Assembly: GCF_001645105.1 (NCBI RefSeq)
Contig: NZ_LKEG01000026.1
Location: 62,649-126,648 of the forward strand
From: Pseudomonas marginalis
GTDB lineage: Bacteria > Pseudomonadota > Gammaproteobacteria > Pseudomonadales > Pseudomonadaceae
Direction of reading: 5' to 3'
DNA: 64,000 nt
Part shown: piece by piece, positions 7,390-16,726 of the stretch
Position numbering within the stretch: the stretch's first letter is position 1
Layout: each line of letters begins with the position of its first letter
The notes under the pieces: generated by a model
Told to the model about the DNA's origin: nothing
What the model saw: the letters and a program-made list of their open reading frames with translations, nothing else
The model's database searches: none
Program-made: the position numbers and the translations under genes

Positions 7390-8835
7390 ATGCCCCGTCT
7401 CTGGCTGTGCCGTCGGTTGTTGTTTGCCGTGCTGCTTGCCGTGCTGGTGTCGGAAAGTACGCTCGTCTGGGGCGAGCTTTACCAGGCGCAGGACGAAAGC
7501 CTGCATACCGTGTTCACCGCCCTGTCGGAGCCGCTGGGGTTGCCTATCGTTGTCAGCGCCGCGGTGGCGCGCAAACGCGTCAGCGCAGCGCTTGATTTCG
7601 AGACGCCGCAGCCGGCCCTGGAGGCGCTTGCACTGCAACAAGGGTTGATCTGGTACAGCGACGGTCAAGCGCTCTATGTCTATGACGCTGACGAGGCGAA
7701 AAGCTCTGCGGTGACCTTGCGGCATATTTCCGTCGACAGGCTGCGTAGCCTCATGCGCCGATCGGGTCTCGATGAGTCACGCTATCCCTTGCGTGAAAGT
7801 GGAGTGCGCACATTTTATGTGTCCGGCCCACCAAACTATGTCGACCAAGTGCTGCGCCTGACCCAATTGATGGACCGGCAAAGGGCCGATCTGCGGGTGG
7901 GCAAGCAGGCTTTTGGCGTGGTGCAGGTGCTCAATACCGATGTGGCCGACCGACAGTACGGCACGAGCGACAGCCCGCTCACCGTACCCGGGATGGCGTC
8001 GATGATCGAAACCCTGCTGGCCAGTGAGCATCAGGGGATGCTGGCCGACAAGAGCCTTGGCGTGATTGCCTACCCGGATAGCAACAGCCTACTGATCAAG
8101 GGCAAGCCGGCGCAGGTGAGTTTCATCCAGAAACTGGTGGCGGAACTCGACATACCCAAGCGATCGATCGAAGTCTCGCTGTGGCTGGTGGATCTGGAGC
8201 GCGACGAACTGAAGAAGCTGGGCATGGACTGGGGCGACGACACCAACACTTCGACCACGCGTGTTCTGGCGCCCGTGGACGACAGTCACTTGATGGCCAG
8301 CATCGGTGCATTGGAGCGTCGGCGGCGGGCGACGGTGGCGACATTGCCGGTGATTCTCACCCAGGAGAACGTCCCCGCGGTGTTTCAAGATAACCACACG
8401 TTCTATATGCCACCTCCCGGAAGTGACCGAACTGACTGGAAACCTGTGCGTTATGGCACCCAGGTCAGCGTACTGCCGCGTTTTGCCGAGGCTAACCAGA
8501 TCGAGATGCGCCTTGAGGTTCAGGACGGACGCCAGATGAGTGAGGCGCAGGGGCGTGAAAAAAACACGGCGGTGGGGCGAGTGGGTGTCAACAGTGTGGT
8601 GCGTTTACCTCCAGGCAGGCGCCTATGGCTGGGCGCGTTTAACCGCAAGTCAGAAGGGCGAGGGCGTCTGGCTCAAGTGCGGCTATTTGTGGTCCAGGCC
8701 AGAGCCGTGGGCGGCGAGTTGAAGGACGCGGTCGAGCGCGCAGGCCCACCCCCCTTGACGGCCGCGCAATACGACCGTGTTCAACGTGCATTTGTACGGC
8801 CGGAGCGTGATCTCGCACCTGCATCAGGTGAATAG
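7390..8835 (+). CDS. Type III secretion secretin-like protein (InvG/SctC family), degenerate
   Basis: A 481-residue protein with a signal peptide (LLFAVLLAVLVSESTLVWG) when started at ATG 7390; an ATG at 7321 gives 504 residues, and neither has a good ribosome site. From memory it matches InvG closely: LIWYSDGQALYVYDADE, FYVSGPPNYVDQVLRLTQLM, then VIAYPDSNSLLIKGKPAQVSF and LTQENVPAVFQDNHTFY. These cover the N0/N1 domains and most of the secretin core. The usual C-terminal signature after the VxGG strand (xPxLGxxPxxGxLF) is missing: the chain goes from LWLGAFNRKSEGRG straight to LAQVRLFVV. No other ring or export gene is nearby. Pore function is doubtful. Confidence 0.85.
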   Translation: MPRLWLCRRLLFAVLLAVLVSESTLVWGELYQAQDESLHTVFTALSEPLGLPIVVSAAVARKRVSAALDFETPQPALEALALQQGLIWYSDGQALYVYDADEAKSSAVTLRHISVDRLRSLMRRSGLDESRYPLRESGVRTFYVSGPPNYVDQVLRLTQLMDRQRADLRVGKQAFGVVQVLNTDVADRQYGTSDSPLTVPGMASMIETLLASEHQGMLADKSLGVIAYPDSNSLLIKGKPAQVSFIQKLVAELDIPKRSIEVSLWLVDLERDELKKLGMDWGDDTNTSTTRVLAPVDDSHLMASIGALERRRRATVATLPVILTQENVPAVFQDNHTFYMPPPGSDRTDWKPVRYGTQVSVLPRFAEANQIEMRLEVQDGRQMSEAQGREKNTAVGRVGVNSVVRLPPGRRLWLGAFNRKSEGRGRLAQVRLFVVQARAVGGELKDAVERAGPPPLTAAQYDRVQRAFVRPERDLAPASGE

Positions 8836-8991
8836 CGAAACGTCTTACAACATGACTTTGAAAAGCGCTGCGCGTATGAGCCTTTTCCTAACGTGAGCGG
8901 CAAGGCAGGCTCTATATAGTCGTGACATCGGTACTTGAGCCAGAAATGGAAATGGGGTCTTCAATGTCAGTCGTCGGAGGTCGAGGTGGTA

Positions 8992-9411
8992 ATGGCTGTC
9001 ATGGATAATGGAGGGACGGCCATTACCCTGTTTTTTTCGCATTGGGCCTTGCATGACGATGGTCGCCTGGTCGGCGAGGGGTCGGACGACCAGTTACCGC
9101 CCAAGGAACTGCAGGTGTTGCGATTGCTGCTGGAGTCCGAGGGCGTTTTGATGACCAAGGATCGGTTGTTGGAGCTGGCCTGGCCCCAGGGGGAGGTCGC
9201 CGAGGAGTCACTGACACGCTGCATATATTCGCTGCGCAAGTACCTTGGCGCCGACAAGGGGTTTATCAAGACGATATACGGTCGTGGCTACCGTTTTACC
9301 TGCCCGGTGAGCGTCGAAGGGCATGCACCGGGTCATAGGGCGCATGTGTGCTCGGTATGCGGCCAAGTCAGCCATGGCGGGTTAAAGCGTGGTTCGGTAA
9401 CCCGTGGCTAG
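8992..9411 (+). CDS. HilA-like winged-helix regulator, DNA-binding domain only
   Basis: A 139-residue protein. Residues about 10-105 form an OmpR/ToxR-type winged helix (LPPKELQVLRLLLESEG, EESLTRCIYSLRKYL, IKTIYGRGYRF) that strongly recalls the N-terminus of Salmonella HilA. HilA is about 550 residues with a large C-terminal region; here only a short tail with CSVC remains. ATG 8992 is preceded by GAGGTGGTA; an upstream in-frame ATG at 8935 is less well placed. Its stop overlaps the start of the next gene, like hilA-iagB. Its target may be the neighbouring secretin, but this is inferred. Confidence 0.8.
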   Translation: MAVMDNGGTAITLFFSHWALHDDGRLVGEGSDDQLPPKELQVLRLLLESEGVLMTKDRLLELAWPQGEVAEESLTRCIYSLRKYLGADKGFIKTIYGRGYRFTCPVSVEGHAPGHRAHVCSVCGQVSHGGLKRGSVTRG

Positions 9412-9865
9412 GTTCTGGAGCAAGGGCTGGGTGTTGAGTGTGATGATGACCAGCAACCAGGCGCTGGCCTATTGCTGGGAGGAGGCGGCCAGTCACTACA
9501 ATATCGAGCCGGAGTTACTGCAAGCGATCGCCGCCGTAGAGTCGGGTTATCGGGCGCAAGCGATGAATCATGCCAACCGTAATGGCACCCGAGACATCGG
9601 CCTGATGCAGATCAACAGTATCCACTTGCCTCGCCTGCTCAAGCAGGGCATTACCGAAGATCGGTTGCTCAATGAGCCCTGCCTGTCGGTGGAGGTGGGC
9701 GCCTCGATTCTCGCCGAGTTCATCCAGCGCTTTGGCTATAACTGGACAGCGGTAGGTTCCTATAACGCAGGGACGGGGGCCGGGCCCGAGCGTGAGGCGT
9801 TGCGCATGCAGTATGCACAGAAAATCTGGGCGTATTATGAGCAACTGGTTGCGCATCGCTACTGA
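9404..9865 (+). CDS. IagB/IpgF-type lytic transglycosylase
   Basis: A 153-residue SLT-fold peptidoglycan lytic enzyme with GTG start overlapping the regulator by 8 bp. A leader hydrophobic stretch precedes [20 protein letters not shown]. The catalytic glutamate is in AAVESGYR, followed by DIGLMQINS and the GSYNAG motif. Length and motifs fit IagB of SPI-1, which locally opens the cell wall for type III secretion assembly. Together with the two preceding genes it makes an invG-hilA-iagB-like islet without an export apparatus. Confidence 0.87.
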   Translation: MARFWSKGWVLSVMMTSNQALAYCWEEAASHYNIEPELLQAIAAVESGYRAQAMNHANRNGTRDIGLMQINSIHLPRLLKQGITEDRLLNEPCLSVEVGASILAEFIQRFGYNWTAVGSYNAGTGAGPEREALRMQYAQKIWAYYEQLVAHRY

Positions 9866-9951
9866 CGATTGAGGTTCACGCCTCGCACGCTCCCTATCAC
9901 CCCGGCTATAATCGCCGCCACCTTTCGCCGCCATCCGAGTCTAGCCCGCCC

Positions 9952-10977
9952 ATGTATACCCTGGCCCGCCAGCTGTTGTTCAAACTCTCCCCGGAAACCT
10001 CCCACGATCTGTCCCTGGACCTGATCGGTGCCGGTGGTCGCCTGGGGCTCAATGGCCTGGTATGCAAGGCACCGGCAAAGGTGCCGGTATCGGTGATGGG
10101 GCTCGATTTCCCCAACCCGGTCGGGCTCGCGGCTGGCTTGGATAAAAACGGTGCGGCCATCGATGGTTTTGCACAGTTGGGTTTCGGCTTTGTCGAGATC
10201 GGCACCGTGACCCCGCGACCACAACCGGGTAACCCCAAGCCGCGTATCTTCCGCCTGCCGGAAGCCGAGGCGATCATCAACCGCATGGGGTTCAATAACC
10301 TGGGCGTTGATCATCTGTTGTCGCGGGTTCAAGCGGCAAAGTACAAGGGCATCCTGGGCATCAATATCGGCAAGAATTTCGATACCCCGGTTGAGCGTGC
10401 AGTGGATGATTACCTGATTTGCCTGGACAAGGTTTACGCCCACGCCAGCTATGTCACCGTTAACGTCAGCTCACCCAATACCCCGGGCCTGCGCAGCCTG
10501 CAGTTCGGCGACTCGCTCAAGCAATTGCTCGAAGCTCTGCGCCAGCGCCAGGAAGACCTGGCCGTGCGCCATGGCAAGCGCGTGCCGTTGGCAATCAAGA
10601 TTGCCCCGGACATGAGCGACGAAGAAACCGTGCTGGTGGCCCAGGCCCTGGTCGATTCCGGCATGGATGCAGTCATCGCCACCAACACCACCCTCAGCCG
10701 CGTCGGTGTCGAAGGCCTGGCCCATGGCGACGAAGCGGGCGGCCTGTCGGGTGCGCCAGTGCGTGACAAGAGCACGCATATCGTCAAGGTACTGGCTGCC
10801 GAGCTGGCCGGGCGCTTGCCGATCATCGCGGTCGGCGGCATTACCGAAGGCAAGCACGCGGCGGAGAAGATTGCTGCCGGCGCGAGCCTGGTGCAGTTGT
10901 ACTCCGGCTTTATCTACAAGGGGCCGGCACTGATTCGCCAGTCGGTGGATGCGATTGCAGCCCTGCCCAAAGCCTGA
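9952..10977 (+). CDS. pyrD: Dihydroorotate dehydrogenase, quinone-dependent (class 2)
   Basis: A 341-residue membrane-associated flavoenzyme oxidising dihydroorotate to orotate in pyrimidine synthesis with quinone as acceptor. The N-terminal amphipathic segment ([20 protein letters not shown]) marks class 2. FMN and substrate motifs are present: [13 protein letters not shown] near 60, NRMGFNNLG near 110, and the catalytic-serine motif [11 protein letters not shown] near 170. Pseudomonas commonly has pyrD beside rmf and rlmKL, as here. Confidence 0.97.
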   Translation: MYTLARQLLFKLSPETSHDLSLDLIGAGGRLGLNGLVCKAPAKVPVSVMGLDFPNPVGLAAGLDKNGAAIDGFAQLGFGFVEIGTVTPRPQPGNPKPRIFRLPEAEAIINRMGFNNLGVDHLLSRVQAAKYKGILGINIGKNFDTPVERAVDDYLICLDKVYAHASYVTVNVSSPNTPGLRSLQFGDSLKQLLEALRQRQEDLAVRHGKRVPLAIKIAPDMSDEETVLVAQALVDSGMDAVIATNTTLSRVGVEGLAHGDEAGGLSGAPVRDKSTHIVKVLAAELAGRLPIIAVGGITEGKHAAEKIAAGASLVQLYSGFIYKGPALIRQSVDAIAALPKA

Positions 10978-10997
10978 GAAACCCTAAACAGCGCCCA

Positions 10998-11024
10998 TTA
11001 AAAAGGGCTCCTTAAAAGGAGCCC
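10998..11024 (-). terminator. Rho-independent terminator of rmf
   Basis: On the minus strand GGGCTCCTTTTAAGGAGCCC is followed by TTTTTAA. It lies 86 bp downstream of the rmf stop. There is no T run on the plus strand, so it acts mainly for rmf. Confidence 0.8.
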
Positions 11025-11109
11025 CTGGGCCGAAGCCCGCCGCCTGGATAGGGCGTGCGTGGTTAAGTCGTTACATATTCGTGGTGGTGTCGGAATGTAT
11101 TGCCCTTGA

Positions 11110-11325
11110 TTAGCCGACGGCGTGAAGTTCGTTGAGTCTGTGGATGCCCGCAGTGCCAGTCATACCGTCCCAGTTGTCGCCGCGTCCTTCTCGCCAGCCG
11201 TTGATCCAGGCTTGGCGTACCGACGGTAGAGTAAATGGGCAAAGCTCACGGGATTTGCCATGAACGCCATATTGATATCCGCGTAAAAATGCTCTTTCCA
11301 ACGGATCACGCTTAAGTCTTCTCAT
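11110..11325 (-). CDS. rmf: Ribosome modulation factor
   Basis: A 71-residue basic protein that dimerises 70S ribosomes to inactive 100S particles in stationary phase. The family core is clear (RDPLERAFLRGYQYGVHGKS, LCPFTLPSVRQAWINGWREG). The start codon is preceded by AGTGAGGGAAACACCCT. It has a long structured leader upstream and its own terminator downstream. Confidence 0.97.
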   Translation of the reverse strand: MRRLKRDPLERAFLRGYQYGVHGKSRELCPFTLPSVRQAWINGWREGRGDNWDGMTGTAGIHRLNELHAVG

Positions 11326-11364
11326 AGGGTGTTTCCCTCACTTGTTGACTGTCTTGATATCCTT

Positions 11365-11458
11365 CGGCCTCGTCTGAGGCCGGGCAGAGTTTTTCTGCCG
11401 TTGGTGGGCTCGCTGCCGGCGTGGCGAGCCTAGGTGTCGGCGTCGTTACGGCGCCAAC
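11365..11458 (-). ncRNA. rmf RNA motif, structured 5' leader
   Basis: Four consecutive stem-loops occur in the rmf leader: 11439-11455 (GGCG..CGCC), 11407-11430 (GGCTCGC/GCGAGCC), 11383-11399 (GGCAGA/TCTGCC) and 11365-11382 (CGGCCTC/GAGGCCG). A conserved 'rmf RNA motif' of unknown function is known in the same place in Pseudomonas. No gene lies in 11326-11857 otherwise; the rest of this 532-bp gap looks like the divergent promoter region of rmf and rlmKL and is AT-richer than the flanks. Confidence 0.7.
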
Positions 11459-11857
11459 CTGTGTTGAGTTCTAACCAATAGGTCACATGGATTCAATGAT
11501 CGTTTTGTCATAAGCACGTAACGATAACGATGCTATAGCCATAAGCTGGGATGGCTTTTCGCCCCTTTTATTGGGCAAAGCCAGCTATGATGCACCCTGC
11601 AAAGAGGATGGGTTTAATCCTTTAGTGAGAATGTCCGCCCGTTGCAGTCGGTTATTATTCGACGAAGGGTCGGAATATTTCTTTTTGTTGCTGCAAATTC
11701 TCTCTCTGCCCCGTCGATAAAGGCCCAAGGGCTCGTTAGACGGGGTGGGACGGCACATTCGTGCCACGCGAGCACTCTTCAAGAAAAGTGCTTGATTGAA
11801 AACCGAACCGGCGATGCGTCGCCCGTTCATTTATTGCTGAAAAGCCTGGATTGCCCC

Positions 11858-14122
11858 ATGTCGGACCGTTTTGAACTCTTCCTCACTTGCCCCAAGGGCC
11901 TCGAAGGCCTGCTGATCGAGGAAGCCGTCGGGCTTGGCCTTGAGGAAGCCCGCGAGCACACCTCGGCCGTGCGCGGCATGGCCGACATGGAAACCGCCTA
12001 CCGCCTGTGCCTCTGGTCGCGACTGGCCAACCGCGTGCTGCTGGTGCTCAAGCGCTTCCCGATGAAGGACGCCGAAGACCTCTACCACGGCGTACTGGAT
12101 ATCGAGTGGGCTGACCACATGGTGCCGGATGGCACCCTGGCGGTTGAGTTCAGCGGCCACGGTTCTGGCATCGACAACACCCACTTCGGCGCGCTGAAGG
12201 TCAAGGATGCGATCGTCGACAAGCTGCGCACCCCGACCGGCGAACGCCCGTCCATCGACAAGATCAACCCGGACCTGCGCATCCACCTGCGCCTGGACCG
12301 TGGCGAAGCCATCCTGTCCCTCGACCTGTCCGGCCACAGCCTGCATCAGCGTGGCTACCGCCTGCAGCAGGGCGCGGCACCGTTGAAGGAAAACCTGGCC
12401 GCCGCGATCCTGATTCGTTCGGGCTGGCCGCGCATTGCTGCCGAAGGCGGCGCGCTGACCGACCCGATGTGCGGCGTCGGTACCTTCCTGGTCGAAGGCG
12501 CGATGATCGCTGCCGACATGGCGCCCAACCTGAATCGCGAACTGTGGGGCTTCACCACCTGGCTCGGTCACGTCCCTGCGCTGTGGAAGAAGCTGCACAC
12601 TGAGGCGACTGAGCGCGCGGCCATCGGCATGAACAAGCCGCCGCTGTGGGTGCGTGGCTATGAAGCTGATCCTCGGCTGATCCAACCCGCGCGCAACAAC
12701 ATTGAGCGCGCCGGCCTGAGCCACTGGATCAAGGTGTACCAGGGCGAAGTCGGTACCTTCGAGCCACGCCCGGACCAGAACCAGAAAGGCCTGGTCATCT
12801 GCAACCCGCCGTACGGCGAGCGCCTGGGTGACGAAGCCAGCCTGTTGTACCTCTACCAGAACCTCGGCGAGCGTTTGCGCCAGGCGTGCATGGGCTGGGA
12901 GGCGGCGGTGTTCACCGGCGCGCCGGACCTGGGCAAGCGCATGGGCATTCGCAGTCACAAACAGTATTCGTTCTGGAACGGCGCGTTGCCGTGCAAATTG
13001 CTGCTGATCAAGGTCAACCCTGACCAGTTCGTCACCGGCGAGCGTCGTACCCCGGAGCAGCGCCAGGCCGAGCGTGAGCAAGCCGCTTACGATCAAGCCC
13101 CGGTCGAGCCGCAAGAGCGTCAGTACAACAAGAACGGCAACCCGATCAAACCCGCCCCGGCACCGGTGGTCGAGCAGGCGCGCCTGAGCGAAGGCGGGCA
13201 GATGTTTGCCAACCGCCTGCAGAAGAACCTCAAGCTGCTGGGCAAGTGGGCCAAGCGTGAAGGCGTGGATTGCTACCGTGTGTACGACGCCGACATGCCG
13301 GAATATTCCATGGCCATCGACCTGTACCACGATTGGGTCCATGTACAGGAATACGCCGCACCGAAGTCCATTGACCCGGAAAAAGCCTCCGCGCGTATGT
13401 TCGATGCCTTGGCGGCGATTCCCCAGGCGCTGAACATCGACAAGAGCCGTGTGGTGGTCAAGCGTCGCGAGCGTCAGAGCGGCACCAAGCAGTACGAGCG
13501 CCAGAGCGCCCAGGGCAAGTTCACTGAAGTCAGCGAAGGCGGCGTGAAGCTGCTGGTCAACCTCACCGACTACCTGGACACCGGCCTGTTCCTCGACCAT
13601 CGTCCGATGCGCATGCGCATCCAGAAGGAAGCGGCCGGCAAGCGCTTCCTGAACCTGTATTGCTACACCGCCACCGCCAGCGTGCACGCGGCCAAGGGCG
13701 GCGCGCGCAGCACTACCAGCGTCGATTTGTCCAAGACTTACCTGGACTGGGCGCGTCGCAACTTCTCCCTCAACGGTTTCTCTGACAAGAACCGTCTGGA
13801 GCAGGGTGACGTGATGGCGTGGCTGGAGGCCAGCCGTGATGAGTTCGACCTGATCTTCATCGACCCGCCGACCTTCTCCAACTCCAAGCGCATGGAAGGC
13901 ATCTTCGACGTACAGCGCGACCACGTGCAGTTGCTCGACTTGGCCATGGCCCGCCTGGCGCCGGGTGGCGTGCTGTACTTCTCGAACAACTTCCGCAAGT
14001 TTGTGCTCGAGGACAACCTCAGCGAGCGCTATGCGGTCGAGGAAATCAGCGACAAGACCCTCGACCCGGATTTCGCGCGTAACGCGAAGATCCACCGGGC
14101 GTGGAAAATCACCGCGCGCTGA
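11858..14122 (+). CDS. rlmKL: Bifunctional 23S rRNA methyltransferase RlmKL (m2G2445 / m7G2069)
   Basis: 754 residues. An N-terminal ferredoxin/THUMP region is followed by the RlmL methyltransferase domain (DPMCGVGTFLVEGAMIAADM near 205, NPPYGERLGDEASL near 310). The C-terminal RlmK domain is an SAM methyltransferase (LNLYCYTATASVHAAKGGA near 605, FIDPPTFSNSKRMEG near 670). The frame is open 216 bp further upstream, but that stretch is AT-rich and unlike the family; ATG 11858 (MSDRFELFLTCPKGLE) is the conserved start. A terminator follows. Confidence 0.96.
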   Translation: MSDRFELFLTCPKGLEGLLIEEAVGLGLEEAREHTSAVRGMADMETAYRLCLWSRLANRVLLVLKRFPMKDAEDLYHGVLDIEWADHMVPDGTLAVEFSGHGSGIDNTHFGALKVKDAIVDKLRTPTGERPSIDKINPDLRIHLRLDRGEAILSLDLSGHSLHQRGYRLQQGAAPLKENLAAAILIRSGWPRIAAEGGALTDPMCGVGTFLVEGAMIAADMAPNLNRELWGFTTWLGHVPALWKKLHTEATERAAIGMNKPPLWVRGYEADPRLIQPARNNIERAGLSHWIKVYQGEVGTFEPRPDQNQKGLVICNPPYGERLGDEASLLYLYQNLGERLRQACMGWEAAVFTGAPDLGKRMGIRSHKQYSFWNGALPCKLLLIKVNPDQFVTGERRTPEQRQAEREQAAYDQAPVEPQERQYNKNGNPIKPAPAPVVEQARLSEGGQMFANRLQKNLKLLGKWAKREGVDCYRVYDADMPEYSMAIDLYHDWVHVQEYAAPKSIDPEKASARMFDALAAIPQALNIDKSRVVVKRRERQSGTKQYERQSAQGKFTEVSEGGVKLLVNLTDYLDTGLFLDHRPMRMRIQKEAAGKRFLNLYCYTATASVHAAKGGARSTTSVDLSKTYLDWARRNFSLNGFSDKNRLEQGDVMAWLEASRDEFDLIFIDPPTFSNSKRMEGIFDVQRDHVQLLDLAMARLAPGGVLYFSNNFRKFVLEDNLSERYAVEEISDKTLDPDFARNAKIHRAWKITAR

Positions 14123-14134
14123 TCGCCGTCACCC

Positions 14135-14175
14135 AAAGCCGCAAGCCTGGATTATTCCGGCCTTGCGGCTTTTTT
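14135..14175 (+). terminator. Terminator after rlmKL
   Basis: GCCGCAAGCC and GGCCTTGCGGC pair across a short interior and are followed by a run of six T. Confidence 0.88.
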
Positions 14176-14262
14176 ACGCTGGTCAAACGCTGGGTCGGTA
14201 GCTATAACTTAAGGCCTAGCCAAAGTGACACCCCCCGCAGGCTGGCGTTGTGAGTGTTGCCT

Positions 14263-16659
14263 ATGCCGTTGCAAGCCGTTCGCCCGAAAATCCTAGGCTT
14301 TATCAGTGAGCAGGCGTCGGCTTGGCTGGTGGCATTGGTGGTGTTGCTGGCAGGGTTTACCCTGACGGCAATCGTCGCCTGGGCCGCGTCCGACCTTTAT
14401 CAGCAACAGGTGCGCCAGCGCTTTCAGTTGCTGGTCAACGAGCGTTATACCCGCTTGCAGGAACGCTTCGAAGACCAGGAGCAACGCCTCAACAGCCTAC
14501 GGCGTTTCTTCGTCAATTCCGACGAGGTGTCCCGTGAAGAATTCGACGGGTTTGCCCTGCCCTTGTTGTTGCGCGCCCGTGCTTACTCCTGGGCGCCCCG
14601 CGTGTATCGCGAGCAGCGCGAGCAATTTGAGCAGACGGTGTCTGACCAGCGCGGCACACCCTTTGTTATCCGTGAATTGAATTCGGCCGGTGAACTGGCG
14701 CCTGCGCCCGAGCGCGATGAATACGTGCCGGTGCTGTACAGCCAGACTCAAAGCTTGCTGGGGGCACCGCTGGGCTTTGATCTGCTGGCCCAGCCGCTGC
14801 GGCGCTCGGCCCTTGAGCGTGCGCAGAAGACCGGCAAGCTGGCGGTCTCTCAGCCGATGCAATTAGTGGGGGTCGAGCCGGCTTATTCCACCGGGGTTTT
14901 ACTGGTCGCGCCGGTGAGCCGCCTGCCCACTTACGAACAGTCCCAGAATGAGCCCTATGGCTACGTGATGGCGGTGATCAGCATGCGTCAGCTGGTGGCC
15001 GACGGTTTGCCCAAGCCCGACCGGGACAACCTGACGATGCAGATAGTCGATACCTCCGACCTGCAAAAGCGCGTGCTCTTCGAGTCCGGCACGGTTGTGT
15101 CCGACAGTGACCTAGTCGGCGCGCGTCGACTCACCTTGGGCGATCACGTGTACGCCTTGAGCCTGCGTCCGAGCCAGGTGTTCGACCAAGCGAACCACTC
15201 TTCGCTGTCCACCGTCTTGACCATGGGCGGCCTGCTCAGCCTGCTGCTAAGCGCCTTGCTCTATATGCTGGTGAGCCAACGCCAGCGCGCGTTGAAACTG
15301 GTTGAGCAACGTACCGTACAACTGCGTCTGCGCGAGCAGGAGTTGCGCGGTGCCCATGGTCAGTTGCGCAGCGTGCTCAACGCGGCCACGCAGGTCGCGA
15401 TTATTGCCACCGACCTGCGCGGCATCATCAACACCTTCAATGCCGGTGCGGAACAGATGCTGGGGTTCCAGGCCGAGCACGTGGTGGGGACATATACCCT
15501 GGAAAGCCTGCACCTGGGGACGGAGTTGGAAGTGCGTGCGGCCAGCTTGAGTGTGGCCTTGGGCAAGCGTATTCCGGCGAGCCAGGCCATGCTGGTGGAA
15601 AGCCCTGACAACCTGCACGAAGCCCGTGAATGGACCCTGATCCGCCAAGACGGCAGCCCGTTGACGGTGAACATGTTGGCCACGGTGTTGCTGGACGACC
15701 ATGGTTTGTGGATCGGTCACCTGGCGATTTACCTGGACATCACCGAACAAAAGCGCGCATACGAGGCCTTGGCTGCCAGGGATCGCCTGCTCAAAAAGCT
15801 CAGCGCCCATGTCCCCGGCGGAATCTTCCAGTTCACCCTGGAGCCCCAGGACAACTGGAAATTCATCTACGCCAGCGATGGCATGCGCGACATCTATGAA
15901 ATCGAGCCCGGTGTGTTGCAGCAGGATGCGAAGAAGGTCTTCGAGCGTATTCACCCGCTGGACGCGGAACGGGTACGCGCCTCGATTCGCTTGTCGGCAT
16001 TGCAGTTGAGTCATTGGCGCGAGGAGTACCGGGTGCAGTTGCCGCAACGCGGCCTGCGCTGGATTCGTGGCGAGGCGACGCCGGAAGAGTTACCCGCAGG
16101 CGGCACGTTGTGGCATGGCTACGTGTCGGATATTTCCGATCTCAAACGGGTGGAGGAGGAGCTGCGCGCGCTGTCCATCACCGACTCATTGACCGGCATC
16201 CACAACCGCCGCTATTTCCAGGATCGTCTCAAGGCCGAGATGGTGAGGCTCAACCGCACCTCGGGGGCATTGTCGGTGATCATGCTTGATATCGATCACT
16301 TCAAGCGTATCAACGATCAGCATGGGCATGCCGTTGGCGATGGGGTGTTGCAGGAGCTGTGCAAACGCATCAGCCAGCGCCTGCGCCGCACCGATGTGTT
16401 CTGCCGCCTGGGCGGTGAGGAATTCATGGTGCTGTGCCCTCACACGGACGGCGACCAGGCCTACAGCCTGGCGACGGAGTTGTGGGCGTCGCTGCGCAGC
16501 GCGCCGATGGAGCCGGTCGGCATTGTCACCGCCAGCTTTGGCGTGGCCAGTTGGCGGGTGGATGAAGGTATCGACGGGCTGTTGCTGCGCGCCGACTCGG
16601 CGGTGTACGTGGCCAAGCAGGGCGGCCGCGACCGGGTCGAAGCGCCCCCGGTTTGCTGA
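14263..16659 (+). CDS. Membrane diguanylate cyclase with CHASE, PAS and GGDEF domains
   Basis: About 798 residues. A first membrane helix is near 20-48, a periplasmic CHASE sensor near 60-290 (FVNSDEVSREEFDGF, YAPR-like SWAPRVYREQR), and a second helix near 320-340. Two PAS/PAC modules follow at about 360-640 (ITEQKRAYEALAARDRLL, then WHGYVSDISDLKRVEEE). The C-terminal GGDEF domain has active-site GGEEF and an upstream RxxD inhibitory site (RRTD, five residues before), so c-di-GMP synthesis with product feedback is expected. There is no EAL domain. ATG 14263 is preferred over GTG 14254. Confidence 0.92.
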   Translation: MPLQAVRPKILGFISEQASAWLVALVVLLAGFTLTAIVAWAASDLYQQQVRQRFQLLVNERYTRLQERFEDQEQRLNSLRRFFVNSDEVSREEFDGFALPLLLRARAYSWAPRVYREQREQFEQTVSDQRGTPFVIRELNSAGELAPAPERDEYVPVLYSQTQSLLGAPLGFDLLAQPLRRSALERAQKTGKLAVSQPMQLVGVEPAYSTGVLLVAPVSRLPTYEQSQNEPYGYVMAVISMRQLVADGLPKPDRDNLTMQIVDTSDLQKRVLFESGTVVSDSDLVGARRLTLGDHVYALSLRPSQVFDQANHSSLSTVLTMGGLLSLLLSALLYMLVSQRQRALKLVEQRTVQLRLREQELRGAHGQLRSVLNAATQVAIIATDLRGIINTFNAGAEQMLGFQAEHVVGTYTLESLHLGTELEVRAASLSVALGKRIPASQAMLVESPDNLHEAREWTLIRQDGSPLTVNMLATVLLDDHGLWIGHLAIYLDITEQKRAYEALAARDRLLKKLSAHVPGGIFQFTLEPQDNWKFIYASDGMRDIYEIEPGVLQQDAKKVFERIHPLDAERVRASIRLSALQLSHWREEYRVQLPQRGLRWIRGEATPEELPAGGTLWHGYVSDISDLKRVEEELRALSITDSLTGIHNRRYFQDRLKAEMVRLNRTSGALSVIMLDIDHFKRINDQHGHAVGDGVLQELCKRISQRLRRTDVFCRLGGEEFMVLCPHTDGDQAYSLATELWASLRSAPMEPVGIVTASFGVASWRVDEGIDGLLLRADSAVYVAKQGGRDRVEAPPVC

Positions 16660-16726
16660 CCGGCCCTGTTGTTTGATGCGCGGGGTTGTTGTGGTGCTCG
16701 GGATTGTGTGTGATGCACTGGATTGT

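Noticed and set aside
11642..11857. 72-codon N-terminal extension of rlmKL
   Set aside because: It is AT-rich, unlike the family N-terminus, and lies in the promoter region; MSDRFELFLTC at 11858 is the conserved start.
11831..14095. 754-codon open frame antisense to rlmKL
   Set aside because: High-GC codon use leaves the opposite frame open. The sense frame carries clear methyltransferase motifs.
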